A stretch of DNA of 45,492 nt from Prolixibacteraceae bacterium (GTDB lineage: Bacteria; Bacteroidota; Bacteroidia; Bacteroidales; Prolixibacteraceae). Position numbers and translations under genes: made by a program. Below, piece after piece: positions 24,577 through 33,309 of the stretch. Position 1 is the first letter of the stretch; each line of letters opens with the position of its first letter. Location: the NCBI GenBank assembly GCA_018648265.1, contig JABGRN010000039.1, forward strand, positions 1 through 45,492, written 5' to 3'. The notes beneath the pieces are model-generated. The model saw only the letters and a list, made by a program, of their open reading frames with translations. It made no database searches and was not told where the DNA came from.

Positions 24577-26163
24577 TTAGTTGAATTTCTTAGTGGAAGT
24601 TAATCCATTATTTTCAATTATTGCAATTTTGGATTGAGACTTTTGTGGTAAGTAAATTCTATTTCTAGTCGATTCAATTTTTCGTTTGTGCAACACTCTT
24701 CCACTCAAGTCATAAATTGTCAGTTCACCCTTCAAATGGTTTTTTGCAAATTCAAATATGTAGCTATTATTATCATATTTTTCAATTGTAAACTCATGTA
24801 TGTTGTTAGACAAATCCTGTAATATTGTTGCAGGATTTTTTATTGATTTTATATTTTCTTTTAATAAAATATAGTTTGTCTGCTGTTCTTCCGAAAGCTC
24901 AAAATCAAGCAAATTATTTCTTTCGTATATATCGCTTGGTAAATGATAAAATTCTTCTGTTTCATTTTCAAATATGATTAAATGATAATCCATATTTCTA
25001 ACAGTAGTTCCATTATCCTTATCATTTCCAAACAATTCAGAATATAAAAAATTGCGATGGACATTAGAATTGTTCTCAAGGATTTCAATAAAACTCTTAG
25101 AATCAACAGTATTTGGGAAATTGCTTTCCACGGGAATTTCAACAAGATTAGCAACTGTTTCAAAAATATCCAAAACACCAATTAAGGCGTTTGTTGTTCT
25201 TCCTTTATTAATAACAGCCGGCCCGCTAACAACCATTGGAACATGAATACCCCCTTCGTATAACGTACCTTTTGAATGAGCTTTTACAAAGGGCTGCTGA
25301 GTAACCTTTATTGGCGTTCCATTATCGCCGATATAAATTATATTGGTATTTTCATATTCTCCACTCGCTTTTAAATAATTCAGCAACCTTCCCATTTCTG
25401 TGTCCATTGCCTCAATGGCGGCTTTAAAATAGGGAGTCGGGTCATCATCATCACCAATAGTTTCGGGTAAATAGTCGTAACTGTGCAGCGAATCAGGAGG
25501 CTTATGAAATGGAATATGAACTGCATTAAAAGCTAACCATAAAAACCATGGATTGTTTTGCTCACCAAGCCAGCTTATGGCGTCGTTTACTGTTTCGGTA
25601 GAAGCATAATTTAGAACTTGCCTTGTTTCACCATTCACCACTTTTTCATAATCGAAATAATCCAAAACATCACCTTTCAGATTTCCTGAAAAATGGTTAA
25701 AACCCACTAAATTTGGATGATTAATATCTCCGTTTTTGTTTGTACTTAAATGCCATTTCCCGACAGATGCCGTTGAATATTCATGTACCGATAATTCTGA
25801 AATTGTTTTTGACAAACTATATTCATTTAATGAAGGTCCTGGCTTGTCCGCTCCACCAACAGGTGCACCCACTCCGGTTCTAAAACCATATCTCCCAAAT
25901 AATATGGATGAACGGGTTGGCGAACAAAGTGGATTTGCCCATACATTTTCAAATAATACTCCCTCCTCAATTAATTTATCGAGAGTTGGGGTTGGGGGCA
26001 AATCCAGGGGCGAATTATAATTTGGAGAATAATCGATTCCCAAATCATCGGCAATAATCAGGAGTACATTCTGCTGCCCCGAGCTTTTTCCCACGTTAAA
26101 AACAAAAATATTGAAGATTAGTATAAGGCAGGAAATTAATAGTTTGATTTTCTTGAAATTCAT
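24577..26163 (-). CDS. T9SS-secreted sulfatase
   Basis: The 528-residue protein has a signal peptide (residues about 5-27), a type I sulfatase domain and a T9SS tail. LLIIADDLGIDYSP (34-47) carries the metal-binding Asp pair. The maturation motif is CSPTR (Cys80-Arg84), which a formylglycine-generating enzyme would convert. GKWHLS, IYIGDNGTP and KGTLYEGGIHVPMVVSGP are further conserved sites. The last 80 residues form the sorting domain (LTIYDLSGRVLHK). It probably removes sulfate from marine or host glycans. It follows a DUF1566 T9SS gene with a 1-base gap, so both are likely one transcript. Confidence 0.93.
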   Translation of the reverse strand: MNFKKIKLLISCLILIFNIFVFNVGKSSGQQNVLLIIADDLGIDYSPNYNSPLDLPPTPTLDKLIEEGVLFENVWANPLCSPTRSSILFGRYGFRTGVGAPVGGADKPGPSLNEYSLSKTISELSVHEYSTASVGKWHLSTNKNGDINHPNLVGFNHFSGNLKGDVLDYFDYEKVVNGETRQVLNYASTETVNDAISWLGEQNNPWFLWLAFNAVHIPFHKPPDSLHSYDYLPETIGDDDDPTPYFKAAIEAMDTEMGRLLNYLKASGEYENTNIIYIGDNGTPIKVTQQPFVKAHSKGTLYEGGIHVPMVVSGPAVINKGRTTNALIGVLDIFETVANLVEIPVESNFPNTVDSKSFIEILENNSNVHRNFLYSELFGNDKDNGTTVRNMDYHLIIFENETEEFYHLPSDIYERNNLLDFELSEEQQTNYILLKENIKSIKNPATILQDLSNNIHEFTIEKYDNNSYIFEFAKNHLKGELTIYDLSGRVLHKRKIESTRNRIYLPQKSQSKIAIIENNGLTSTKKFN

Positions 26164-26164
26164 C

Positions 26165-27613
26165 CTAAACCTTAATTATTTTTTCGGATATCGTTTCGTT
26201 TTCACCCTGAATAATGAGAAAGTAAACTCCCGGTTCTAACGTGTCAAAATTGATTTGAATTGTACCCGAATGAATATTTTCGGGATTAATGGATTTAATT
26301 TTTTTGCCTGTGAGGCTTACAACTTTTATTTTTGAAAATTGTAAATTTTCATCGAAAGTTATTTTACATGAGTCGTAACAAGGATTTGGGTAAATCTTAA
26401 TCATTTTCTTTTGAATTGAATTTAAACTGGTTTGCAATGTGTCGATATTTCTTACACAACGTACAAAATTGTAAACGTAACGCACATCGCCTTGCGGGCC
26501 AAAAAACTGTGGATAATCTTCCCGGTTACCCGACTTTGGATCGCCACGTTGCGCACCCGCACCATGAACATCTAAAAGTTCATTATTCATTTCTCCCTGA
26601 GCTTCTCCAAAGGCAACATAAATGGCATGTTTTCCTATTTGAGGACCATCGTGGTGTGTTGTGCCGGTCAAATAAAAACCGTAGTGTCCTGGGTTTCCAT
26701 CAGGGTCATTAATTTCGGTGCAAGAAAAAAGCGCGTCGATTGCCGGCGAATTTGTAATATCCGGGCATCTTGAATAATCAACAATACTTTGCAATTCTTT
26801 TGGATTTGGCAATCTCCAATCCGAATAATCAGCATGGTTATGACTTTCTGCATAATTAAGAGCTTCTTGCCAGTCGTAAGTTTCTCCGTTGTCGGCTTGC
26901 TGCCACATTAATCCGGTAGCCAAATCAGAGATTGTCCCATCCTTATTATCAACAAAATTGTTTTTCCCATATTCGGAATTTCCGCGTACCATTCTGAAGT
27001 ACATTTTATTTGGCAAACCGGTTGCTGGTTTGGCTTTTGGATAACCTTTTATTCTTCCATCAATAAAATTAACTCCGAAAATTCCATCATTCCCATGCAT
27101 TATTTTACCAATGTATTCGGTTGCCGACCAGGTTTGTGCATCGATAAAACGTTCACCTAAACTTTCATCACCAAAAGGCTGATCGAAATAATCGGTATCG
27201 ATATAAGGATTCGAATTTGAAGAACTTTGTCCTGTAATACCGTTAAATTGAATTAACGAATACAATTCTTTAAGAGTTGGGACTCTCCAATCATGGTGCC
27301 CACCCACTGTTAATGAATCGGCTTTAATAAATGCATCATCAAACGAAATCTTAACGCCCATATTTTGTTGCCACATTAATCCGGTAACATTATCCGAAAT
27401 CGTACCATCGTTGTTATTGGTGTACGAGGATTGAAAACCGGAATAATGTGCATCCTGGCCATAATAATCTTCTTCTTCGGCAGGTTCAGAAATAACCGAT
27501 AGATTGTTGTAAAATGTTTTTAGATTGGTGTCAACAACTTTATAGTTAATATTTTGCGCATGTGCAAATGTACACCCAAAAAGAATTACAGAAGTGAGTA
27601 ATAAATATTTCAT
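26165..27613 (-). CDS. DUF1566 double-domain T9SS protein
   Basis: The 482-residue secreted protein (signal peptide ending FAHAQ, about residue 20) has two Lcl-C/DUF1566 domains. The first is marked by ATGLMWQQ-type sequence at VTGLMWQQNMG and DWRVPTLKELYSLI (about 77-125). The second is marked by DLATGLMWQQAD and DWRLPNPKELQSIVD (about 230-285). A T9SS type A tail begins with IYPNPCYDSCKI (about 409). DUF1566 resembles C-type-lectin/sulfatase-modifying folds and is found in adhesins. It is encoded upstream of the sulfatase, so the two may work on the same glycan (inference). Confidence 0.88.
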   Translation of the reverse strand: MKYLLLTSVILFGCTFAHAQNINYKVVDTNLKTFYNNLSVISEPAEEEDYYGQDAHYSGFQSSYTNNNDGTISDNVTGLMWQQNMGVKISFDDAFIKADSLTVGGHHDWRVPTLKELYSLIQFNGITGQSSSNSNPYIDTDYFDQPFGDESLGERFIDAQTWSATEYIGKIMHGNDGIFGVNFIDGRIKGYPKAKPATGLPNKMYFRMVRGNSEYGKNNFVDNKDGTISDLATGLMWQQADNGETYDWQEALNYAESHNHADYSDWRLPNPKELQSIVDYSRCPDITNSPAIDALFSCTEINDPDGNPGHYGFYLTGTTHHDGPQIGKHAIYVAFGEAQGEMNNELLDVHGAGAQRGDPKSGNREDYPQFFGPQGDVRYVYNFVRCVRNIDTLQTSLNSIQKKMIKIYPNPCYDSCKITFDENLQFSKIKVVSLTGKKIKSINPENIHSGTIQINFDTLEPGVYFLIIQGENETISEKIIKV

Positions 27614-27724
27614 CAGTATTTTGTTTTGAAGAATCTAAAATACCAATTTAATATCGGTTTAAGATACACATTAAATAATTAGCTTCTTTTTATGTACGAA
27701 TTAAAGAATTAATTCAATTAGCCG

Positions 27725-28123
27725 TTATTTTAAAACAGTGCCTTTTGCGCCCCACCAATAAAAGGCTTCCATTTTTAGTCGTCCAGTTTTTACCGACGGA
27801 TCTTCACCTTGAAGTTTCAAAGCATCTTCAACGGTTTCCACATCAAAAATTAGTAACCCACGATGATCGCCACCACCTTCAAAAGGACCTGCAACAATCA
27901 ACTTCCCTTGTTTTTCTAATTTGTTTAAATGAGCCATGTGCTTTTCCTGAAACATTGCTGTTTCAATTGAATCTTTACTTTTTGTTTCACCACTGTTCAG
28001 CATCATAAAAACATACCGTTTCATGGTGTAAGTTGTGTCACCTTCAGTGTAAGAAAATTCGCGCTGAGCAAATGAAGAGAATGTAAAAACAATAAGTATT
28101 ATTGAGAAAATTAGTTTTTTCAT
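27725..28123 (-). CDS. Exported YciI-like protein
   Basis: The product is 132 residues when started at 28123 (MKKLIFSIILI), which begins directly with the signal peptide (cleavage near SFAQ). The reading frame is open further upstream to 28150 but would add a basic tail in front. The mature part matches the YciI dimeric alpha/beta-barrel fold: YVFMMLNSG, KHMAHLNKLEKQGKLIVAGPF, then GLLIFDVETVEDALKL and VKTGRLKMEAFYWW. The family's substrate is unknown. It follows msrA by 33 bases on the same strand. Confidence 0.85.
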   Translation of the reverse strand: MKKLIFSIILIVFTFSSFAQREFSYTEGDTTYTMKRYVFMMLNSGETKSKDSIETAMFQEKHMAHLNKLEKQGKLIVAGPFEGGGDHRGLLIFDVETVEDALKLQGEDPSVKTGRLKMEAFYWWGAKGTVLK

Positions 28124-28156
28124 TTTTTGAACTTTTAAAAATCGATTCACAAATTA

Positions 28157-28750
28157 TTATTTCAATTTATCTTTAAATATTTTTTTGAATTTCTCTACTT
28201 TTGGAGCCACTATAAACTGACAATATCCCTGATTTTTATTCTTTTCAAAATAATTGAAGTGATAATCTTCTGCCAGGTAAAACTCTCTGAATTCTTTAAC
28301 TTCAGTAACAATTGGGTTTTCGTAAATACTATCTTCTCCAAATAATTGAATTAGTTTTTCAGCTTTCTGTTTTTGTTTTTCAGAATGATAAAAAATTGCT
28401 GAACGATATTGTGTCCCCACATCATTTCCCTGTCGGTTTAAAGTTGTTGGGTCGTGTGTCATAAAAAACACTTCAAGAATTTCGGAATAACTTATAATTT
28501 TCGGTTCGAAAGTTATTTGTACAACCTCGGCATGACCGGTTGTTTCGGCGCAAACTTCTTCGTACGAGGGGTTTTTTATATGCCCGCCGCTGTATCCGGG
28601 TTTCACTTCGCCAACACCTTTTAATTCCAAATAAATTGCTTCGGTACACCAAAAACATCCTCCACCAAATGTAGCTTTTTCTAATTCTTTTGCCATTACC
28701 CAATTTGTAATTGTAAGCGAAATCAGTATAATTAATCCTCTTTTTCTCAT
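28157..28750 (-). CDS. msrA: Exported peptide methionine sulfoxide reductase MsrA
   Basis: The 197-residue enzyme repairs methionine-S-sulfoxide in proteins. The catalytic motif GCFWC (residues 31-35) is preceded by [30 protein letters not shown] and [26 protein letters not shown] are diagnostic. A hydrophobic N-terminus (about 6-20) suggests export to the envelope. The ATG at 28750 is chosen over a TTG two codons upstream. A possible coding remnant ends just before it. Confidence 0.93.
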   Translation of the reverse strand: MRKRGLIILISLTITNWVMAKELEKATFGGGCFWCTEAIYLELKGVGEVKPGYSGGHIKNPSYEEVCAETTGHAEVVQITFEPKIISYSEILEVFFMTHDPTTLNRQGNDVGTQYRSAIFYHSEKQKQKAEKLIQLFGEDSIYENPIVTEVKEFREFYLAEDYHFNYFEKNKNQGYCQFIVAPKVEKFKKIFKDKLK

Positions 28751-28756
28751 TCTCAA

Positions 28757-28930
28757 TAATCCTTGTACATTTTTTCAAACTCCATAGCGGGATTGAGCCG
28801 TTCAATCTGGACTCCGGTTTTTTTAATAAAGTTTTGTTGTCAACAATTTTAATCGGAATACTAATTGGGCAAACCCGATGTTGTTTCAATCCCTTTTTCT
28901 GAAATCGTAGTTCGGCTATTTTTGTAATTA
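28757..28930 (-). pseudogene. Possible degraded coding remnant upstream of msrA
   Basis: On the minus strand about 38 codons read without stop (including FQKKGLKQHR and PISIPIKIVDNKTLLKK). A shift in an A7 run near 28823 then continues into [19 protein letters not shown], ending at a TGA just before the msrA start. The two halves read like one protein tail. No start codon or family is recognised, so this is tentative. Confidence 0.35.
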
Positions 28931-28952
28931 ATATTGTGCAGTTAATATCTGT

Positions 28953-29426
28953 TTAGAATATAAACCTTACAGAAAAGGCAAGTTCATCGCCCCAAAACCC
29001 GGAGTAGCCGATGATATTAATTCCGGGCTTCCAATCTAAACTGATATTTATAGGAATTGTTTCAATATTATATTCTATACCAATAATTCCGTCGATACCG
29101 ATTACAGAATAACTGCCTGTTTCTTTAAACCACGGGTGATTTTCGTAACCATTCCAAAAGCCAATATGACCACCAAAACCGTAGTACCAGTTGAGTCGGG
29201 GAGTATCGAAGGACCAGTTGTGGATTTCGTATAAGCCGGTAATATTAAATCCTTGCCAGCGCGAAGAAAGGATTCCTTCAAGTGCACTGGTTTTGCTGAT
29301 AAAATGTTTTACAGTTATTCCGTTCGATAACCCACCACGAAATCCAATTCCGGTTTCATAATCTTGTGCGCTAACTGACGTCGTTATAATAAATGCCAGG
29401 ATTAGTGTTAAAATAGTTGCTTTCAT
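28953..29426 (-). CDS. Small outer-membrane beta-barrel-like protein
   Basis: The 157-residue protein has a signal peptide (ending SVSAQ at about 21). Its alternating aromatic/polar strands (FRGGLSNGITVKHFIS, WYYGFGGHIGFWNG, INISLDWKPGINI) end in a Phe (SVRFIF), typical of outer-membrane barrels. The length suits six to eight strands. No ligand can be deduced. It is a stand-alone gene. Confidence 0.75.
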   Translation of the reverse strand: MKATILTLILAFIITTSVSAQDYETGIGFRGGLSNGITVKHFISKTSALEGILSSRWQGFNITGLYEIHNWSFDTPRLNWYYGFGGHIGFWNGYENHPWFKETGSYSVIGIDGIIGIEYNIETIPINISLDWKPGINIIGYSGFWGDELAFSVRFIF

Positions 29427-29606
29427 TTGTTATAATTATTTGTTTTTAATGGTATTCTGTATAATTCGTCTTATAATCAGTTCAATGTTTGGCAAATTAT
29501 TACATGGCTCTTTTTATCGTTTTTAATGCAAAATACATGAAACATTTGAATTTTACAATAATTTATGAATAATGATAAAAAATTATCGAAAAACAATAAA
29601 AAATAG

Positions 29607-29636
29607 TTGTTAATAGATAAAATTCATATATCTTTG
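29607..29636 (+). promoter_or_regulatory. Promoter of the DUF2975/HTH operon
   Basis: TTG (29607-29609) and TATCTTTG (29629-29636) are 19 bases apart, matching the Bacteroidota consensus. The leader to the ATG at 29660 would be about 18 bases. Confidence 0.7.
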
Positions 29637-29659
29637 TGTAGAATTTAAATTGTATAAAA

Positions 29660-30283
29660 ATGAAAAAGGTACCTGTAAGTATTCGGATAATTTATATTCT
29701 TGCTTCCATTGTTTATTATTTGTCGGCATTAGTTTGTTCACTTGGAGTAGTTTTGGTATTTGCCATTTTATTCGGATTTTTGACTGATGATCTGCAACTT
29801 CATATTAATATGCCTGTTGAAGTAAATTTTCTGGAGGTAGGCGATGCATTTTTTAATGGACAAAAAATGGAGATTGAGATTGTTGAAGCTATTGGTAAGG
29901 TACATTTAATTGATACGCCTTCATCTTTAGTACGCCGGTTAGCCATTCCGTTATTAATTGTAATTCCAGTTCTTTTTTGGTTGGTGTATTTGTTTCATCG
30001 GTTTATGAGAAATGTAAGTGAAGGTCGGATTTTTGAAAAAAGAAATTTTGAGTTACTCCGAATGTTGGGTTACAGTTTAATGGGATTCTGGTTAATTATG
30101 GTTGTATATATGCAAATACTGAAATATACATTGGTAAGTAATTTTACTTTCGAACAAATTGAAATTACTAACAATAGCCGCTGGTTTGGGGGTGTATTTA
30201 TTGGGGCACTTTTTATGTTGGTGCTTTCTCATATATTCTTTAAAGGCAGTGAATTGGAAGAAGAAAACGAATTAACTATTTAA
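29660..30283 (+). CDS. DUF2975 membrane protein
   Basis: The 207-residue protein has four membrane helices (about residues 8-38, 92-112, 130-150 and 168-188). Between the first two is an extracytoplasmic loop of about 50 residues rich in acidic and valine residues. This is the DUF2975 layout. The family is typically encoded directly before a small HTH regulator, as here (4-base gap). The role is unknown. By arrangement it may sense a membrane or external signal and influence the regulator. Confidence 0.88.
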   Translation: MKKVPVSIRIIYILASIVYYLSALVCSLGVVLVFAILFGFLTDDLQLHINMPVEVNFLEVGDAFFNGQKMEIEIVEAIGKVHLIDTPSSLVRRLAIPLLIVIPVLFWLVYLFHRFMRNVSEGRIFEKRNFELLRMLGYSLMGFWLIMVVYMQILKYTLVSNFTFEQIEITNNSRWFGGVFIGALFMLVLSHIFFKGSELEEENELTI

Positions 30284-30286
30284 GAT

Positions 30287-30505
30287 ATGCCATTAATTGT
30301 GAATCTGGATGTAATGATGGCTAAACGAAAGATGAGCCTAACAGAGCTTTCGGAGAAAGTGGGGATTACAATGGCCAATCTTTCGATACTTAAAAAAGGC
30401 AAGGCAAAAGCAATCCGGTTTTCTACAATGGAAGCAATTTGCGAAATATTGGATTGTCAGCCGGGTGATATTTTAGAGTTTGTTTCGGATAAAAAAGAAG
30501 AATAA
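30287..30505 (+). CDS. Small HTH (XRE, YozG-like) regulator
   Basis: The 72-residue protein consists almost only of a Cro/CI helix-turn-helix (SLTELSEKVGITMANLSILKKGK at residues about 17-39). The following AIRFSTMEAICEILDCQPGDIL is typical of the YozG branch paired with DUF2975. It probably autoregulates the pair. A good terminator follows. Confidence 0.92.
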   Translation: MPLIVNLDVMMAKRKMSLTELSEKVGITMANLSILKKGKAKAIRFSTMEAICEILDCQPGDILEFVSDKKEE

Positions 30506-30542
30506 GCACAGATACAATTAAACAGTGTTTAATAAAAGCAAG

Positions 30543-30574
30543 AAGGCATTTGAGAAATCAAGTGTCTTTTGTTT
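30543..30574 (+). terminator. Intrinsic terminator of the DUF2975/HTH operon
   Basis: AAGGCATTTGA (30543-30553), a GAAA tetraloop and TCAAGTGTCTT (30558-30568) form an 11-pair stem with two G-U wobbles. A T-rich tail follows. The wobbles pair only in the plus-strand RNA. Confidence 0.75.
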
Positions 30575-30579
30575 GGGAG

Positions 30580-30655
30580 TCATGCTAAATTCTTTTCGGC
30601 ATCTTTCCAAATATCAGAAGATTGCGAACTGTCGGTTGAAAGACTGAGTGATGGC
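30580..30655. repeat. Possible dispersed intergenic repeat
   Basis: CATGCTAAATT...TTTCGGCATC (30581-30603) forms a weak stem, followed by GTCGGTTGAAAGACTGAG. The wording resembles dispersed repeats found between genes in Bacteroidota, but copy number cannot be judged here. Confidence 0.3.
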
Positions 30656-30660
30656 AGATC

Positions 30661-31236
30661 TTATCCATTTACTTTTTTCAGCAACCAAGCCATATTTTCT
30701 CCCAATGTTTTTATGGTTTGCATTCCTTCTTCGTCATTTAAAACATCACCAGGATCTTTGCCGAAAGCAAAATTCCAATAGCTTGAACCAGGTACAATCA
30801 TTTGGTTGATGAGGAAAAAATTATTCAGCGATTCAAAAGTATGTAACGCACCGCCACGTCTTACAGCAATTACGCCAGCACCCACTTTTCGTTTTAACAG
30901 ATGTCCATTGGCACGTGTTACATAACCTGCAACATCAATTAATGCTTTCACTTCGGTTGTAACATCGGAAAAATAAACCGGCGAGCCAATAATTATCCCA
31001 TCAGCTTCAATCATTTTTTCGATACAAAAATTCAGGTGATCATTTTTAATGTGGCATTTTTCGTTCTGAATTTCCTTGCATTTTCCGCAAGCGGTACATC
31101 CGTGAACCAGTTTGTTGCCCAGTTGAATCTGTTCGGTTTCAATTCCTTCAGACTGAAGAATTTGAAATATTTCGTTAATTAGAATTGATGTGTTTCCTTT
31201 TCGCCGGGGACTTCCGTTAAATGCTACTACTTTCAT
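30661..31236 (-). CDS. Flavodoxin-like NAD(P)H-dependent oxidoreductase
   Basis: The 191-residue protein starts with VVAFNGSPRRKGNTSILI (residues 3-20), the FMN phosphate-binding loop of the NADPH-dependent FMN reductase family. CTACGKCKEIQNEKC (about 48-62) gives four cysteines placed as in iron-sulfur flavoproteins, though many relatives with this motif are not shown to bind a cluster. GIIIGSPVYFSDVT carries the flavin-ring contact. The protein is cytosolic. Its electron partner is unknown. Confidence 0.88.
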   Translation of the reverse strand: MKVVAFNGSPRRKGNTSILINEIFQILQSEGIETEQIQLGNKLVHGCTACGKCKEIQNEKCHIKNDHLNFCIEKMIEADGIIIGSPVYFSDVTTEVKALIDVAGYVTRANGHLLKRKVGAGVIAVRRGGALHTFESLNNFFLINQMIVPGSSYWNFAFGKDPGDVLNDEEGMQTIKTLGENMAWLLKKVNG

Positions 31237-31267
31237 TTTTGTAATTTGAAATGTTTCTTTTCTTTCT

Positions 31268-31288
31268 CCTTCCTCCTTCGGGGGAAGG
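31268..31288. repeat. Short GC-rich intergenic hairpin
   Basis: CCTTCC and GGAAGG enclose TCCTTCGGG. The element sits in an otherwise AT-rich gap between two minus-strand genes and looks like a dispersed intergenic repeat. It could also act as a weak terminator. Confidence 0.4.
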
Positions 31289-31302
31289 CCGGGTTGGGGG
31301 CC

Positions 31303-31956
31303 TTATTGTCCGAAAACAAAAGAAATAATATTTGCCCCCATTTTTAACGCTTTTTCGCGAAGTTCAGGAGGGTCGCTGTGAACATCTTTGTCTTCCCAAC
31401 CGTCTCCCAAATCTGTCTCGTAAGTATATAAACAAACCATTCTTTCCTCAATAAATAGCCCAAATGCTTGTGGTGGTTTTTTGTCGTGTTCGTGAATTTT
31501 AGGCAATCCTTCGTTAAAATCGTATTTCTGGTGAAAAACCGGGTGCGAGGGTGGCAGTTCCATAAAATCTTTTTCGGGGAAAACTTTTTTCATTTCCCGC
31601 CTGAAATATTCATCTAAGCCGTAATTATCGTCAACGTGCAAAAAACCGCCGGCTTCCAGGTAAACCCTTAAATTTATTGCTTCGTTTTCTGAAAGTATAA
31701 TATTTCCGTGACCGGTTAAATGTACAAACGGAAAGTTAAAAATTTCAGGGGTGCCAATTTCAATTGTCGATGGTTCGGGGTAAATATTTGTTTTTAAGTT
31801 TTGGTTGCAATAATCAATTAAATTGGGCAAAGCAGTAGGATCGGCGTACCAATCGCCTCCACCGTTATATTTTAAAAGAGCAATCCTTACCCCTTGGTTT
31901 TGCGTACTGCCAGAAAATCCGATCAGTATAAATAATAAAATTAAATAAATTTTCAT
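31303..31956 (-). CDS. Exported DUF4159 protein
   Basis: Started at 31956 (MKIYLILLFILIGFSGS) the product has 217 residues with a clear signal peptide. The frame is open to 31980 but would add residues in front of it. The DUF4159 domain is recognised from FVHLTGHGNIILSENEAI, LEAGGFLHVDDNYGLDEYF and LPPSHPVFHQKYDF. It resembles the glutamine-amidotransferase-like fold without an obvious catalytic Cys. These proteins often belong to MoxR/von Willebrand gene sets, none of which is seen here. Function unknown. Confidence 0.88.
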   Translation of the reverse strand: MKIYLILLFILIGFSGSTQNQGVRIALLKYNGGGDWYADPTALPNLIDYCNQNLKTNIYPEPSTIEIGTPEIFNFPFVHLTGHGNIILSENEAINLRVYLEAGGFLHVDDNYGLDEYFRREMKKVFPEKDFMELPPSHPVFHQKYDFNEGLPKIHEHDKKPPQAFGLFIEERMVCLYTYETDLGDGWEDKDVHSDPPELREKALKMGANIISFVFGQ

Positions 31957-32001
31957 TTTTAAATTTTCCCGAAAATACAATTCCTTATTGAAATGAGAAA
32001 T

Positions 32002-32703
32002 TTATTCGTTGGCTAAATTTACAATATTACAAGCTACAACCCCGGCGGTTTCTGTCCTTAACCGTGCTGTTCCCAATGAAATTTCGGTAAAACCATTTTC
32101 TATTGCTAGATCAATTTCCATTTGGTTAAAATCACCTTCCGGTCCAATTAAGATTAAAGTGTCTTCTCCTTTTTTAACTAAATCTTTTAAATGGGTTTTA
32201 TGTCCTTCGTAACAATGTGCGATGTATTTTTTTTGGTATTTGGTATTGGTAATGAATTCGTTAAATGGTTTAATCTGATTGAGTTTTGGAAGATAAGCTT
32301 TTAACGATTGTTTCATTGCTGCCACCAATATTTTTTCCAGGCGTTCGGGCTTAATAATTTTTCTTTCTGAATGTTCAGTCAAAAGTGGTGTTATTTCATC
32401 TATTCCAATTTCGGTACATTTTTCCAGGAACCATTCAAAGCGATCTATGTTTTTAGTTGGCGCAATTGCAATGTGAAGTTTGAAATTTCTTTTCTCAAAC
32501 TCTTGAATAGAATTTGTGATTAAAAGCTTACATTTTTTTGGATGCGCATCTGATATTACGGCCTCATAAAAGCCACCGTTGCCATCAATAACTTGTACTT
32601 TATTTCCTTCGAAAAGGCGAAGCACTTTTACAGCGTGTTTCGATTCCGTTTCATCTAAAATAACTTCAGCACCCGAAATATTTGGAACATAAAACAATTG
32701 CAT
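32002..32703 (-). CDS. rsmE: 16S rRNA m3U1498 methyltransferase RsmE
   Basis: The 233-residue SPOUT methyltransferase modifies U1498 of 16S rRNA. N-terminal PUA-like part: ESKHAVKVLRLFEGNKVQVIDGNGG. C-terminal knot: LILIGPEGDFNQMEIDLAIENGF and EISLGTARLRTETAGVVA, which form the SAM-binding site. Length is normal. DUF4159 follows on the same strand after 45 bases. Confidence 0.95.
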   Translation of the reverse strand: MQLFYVPNISGAEVILDETESKHAVKVLRLFEGNKVQVIDGNGGFYEAVISDAHPKKCKLLITNSIQEFEKRNFKLHIAIAPTKNIDRFEWFLEKCTEIGIDEITPLLTEHSERKIIKPERLEKILVAAMKQSLKAYLPKLNQIKPFNEFITNTKYQKKYIAHCYEGHKTHLKDLVKKGEDTLILIGPEGDFNQMEIDLAIENGFTEISLGTARLRTETAGVVACNIVNLANE

Positions 32704-32744
32704 ACGAACAAATTATGATTCAGGTGCCAAAGTTAAGAAAATTG

Positions 32745-33125
32745 TTATTCCGATTTTTTTGAGACGATTAAATCCGCAATAAACCAAATAAGCAGCGAAA
32801 ACAGAAAAATTAAAATTCCATATATTGTTGTAATCATCGAAACTTTTAATCCTCCCATTAAAAGTGCCGGTGCTACACTTCCAACTTCTTCAACAGCTGA
32901 AAAAGCACTATATAATCCAATCAATTGACCCAAAATTCCTGTAATTAGGGCAAATGTTCCAATTGTTTTAATTTGTTTTAACTGCGACCTTGTTTTTGCA
33001 AAGTTTTTTTCCTTTTTAAAAAAAACCGGCAAAAAATGATACACTGTCCATGCAACCAGCACAATTAACAAAGCGGTAAGTATGCCCATAAATAGGGGAC
33101 CTCCCATGTAAAATAAATTTTTCAT
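32745..33125 (-). CDS. ExbB/TolQ/MotA-like membrane protein
   Basis: The 126-residue protein has three membrane helices (about 10-32, 53-75 and 91-118). LALITGILGQLIGLYSAF-like sequence (ALITGILGQLIGLYSAF) and the APALLMGGLKVSMITTIYGI helix match the proton-channel part of ExbB/TolQ. It is short because the cytoplasmic insert is missing. No ExbD partner is encoded nearby. It could work with a distant TonB-type complex. Confidence 0.75.
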   Translation of the reverse strand: MKNLFYMGGPLFMGILTALLIVLVAWTVYHFLPVFFKKEKNFAKTRSQLKQIKTIGTFALITGILGQLIGLYSAFSAVEEVGSVAPALLMGGLKVSMITTIYGILIFLFSLLIWFIADLIVSKKSE

Positions 33126-33156
33126 AATTCAAATTTTAAATGTTTTAAACGATTTT

Positions 33157-33188
33157 CAAATTTAGGTTGAACAGGAGGTAAAATGCAA
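33157..33188 (-). promoter_or_regulatory. Possible promoter of the ExbB-like gene
   Basis: On the minus strand, TAAATTTG (33164-33157) fits the -7 box and TTG (33188-33186) lies 21 bases upstream as the -33 box. Confidence 0.4.
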
Positions 33189-33309
33189 GGTCGAATCCGG
33201 TTCTAAGTGCGTTGTTTATCGACTTTTGTTTATAAATATGATTTTTTTAACGAAATTCGAATCGAAGTAACAAAATATTTAGTTTTAAAACCCGAAAAAA
33301 GTATTTAGA

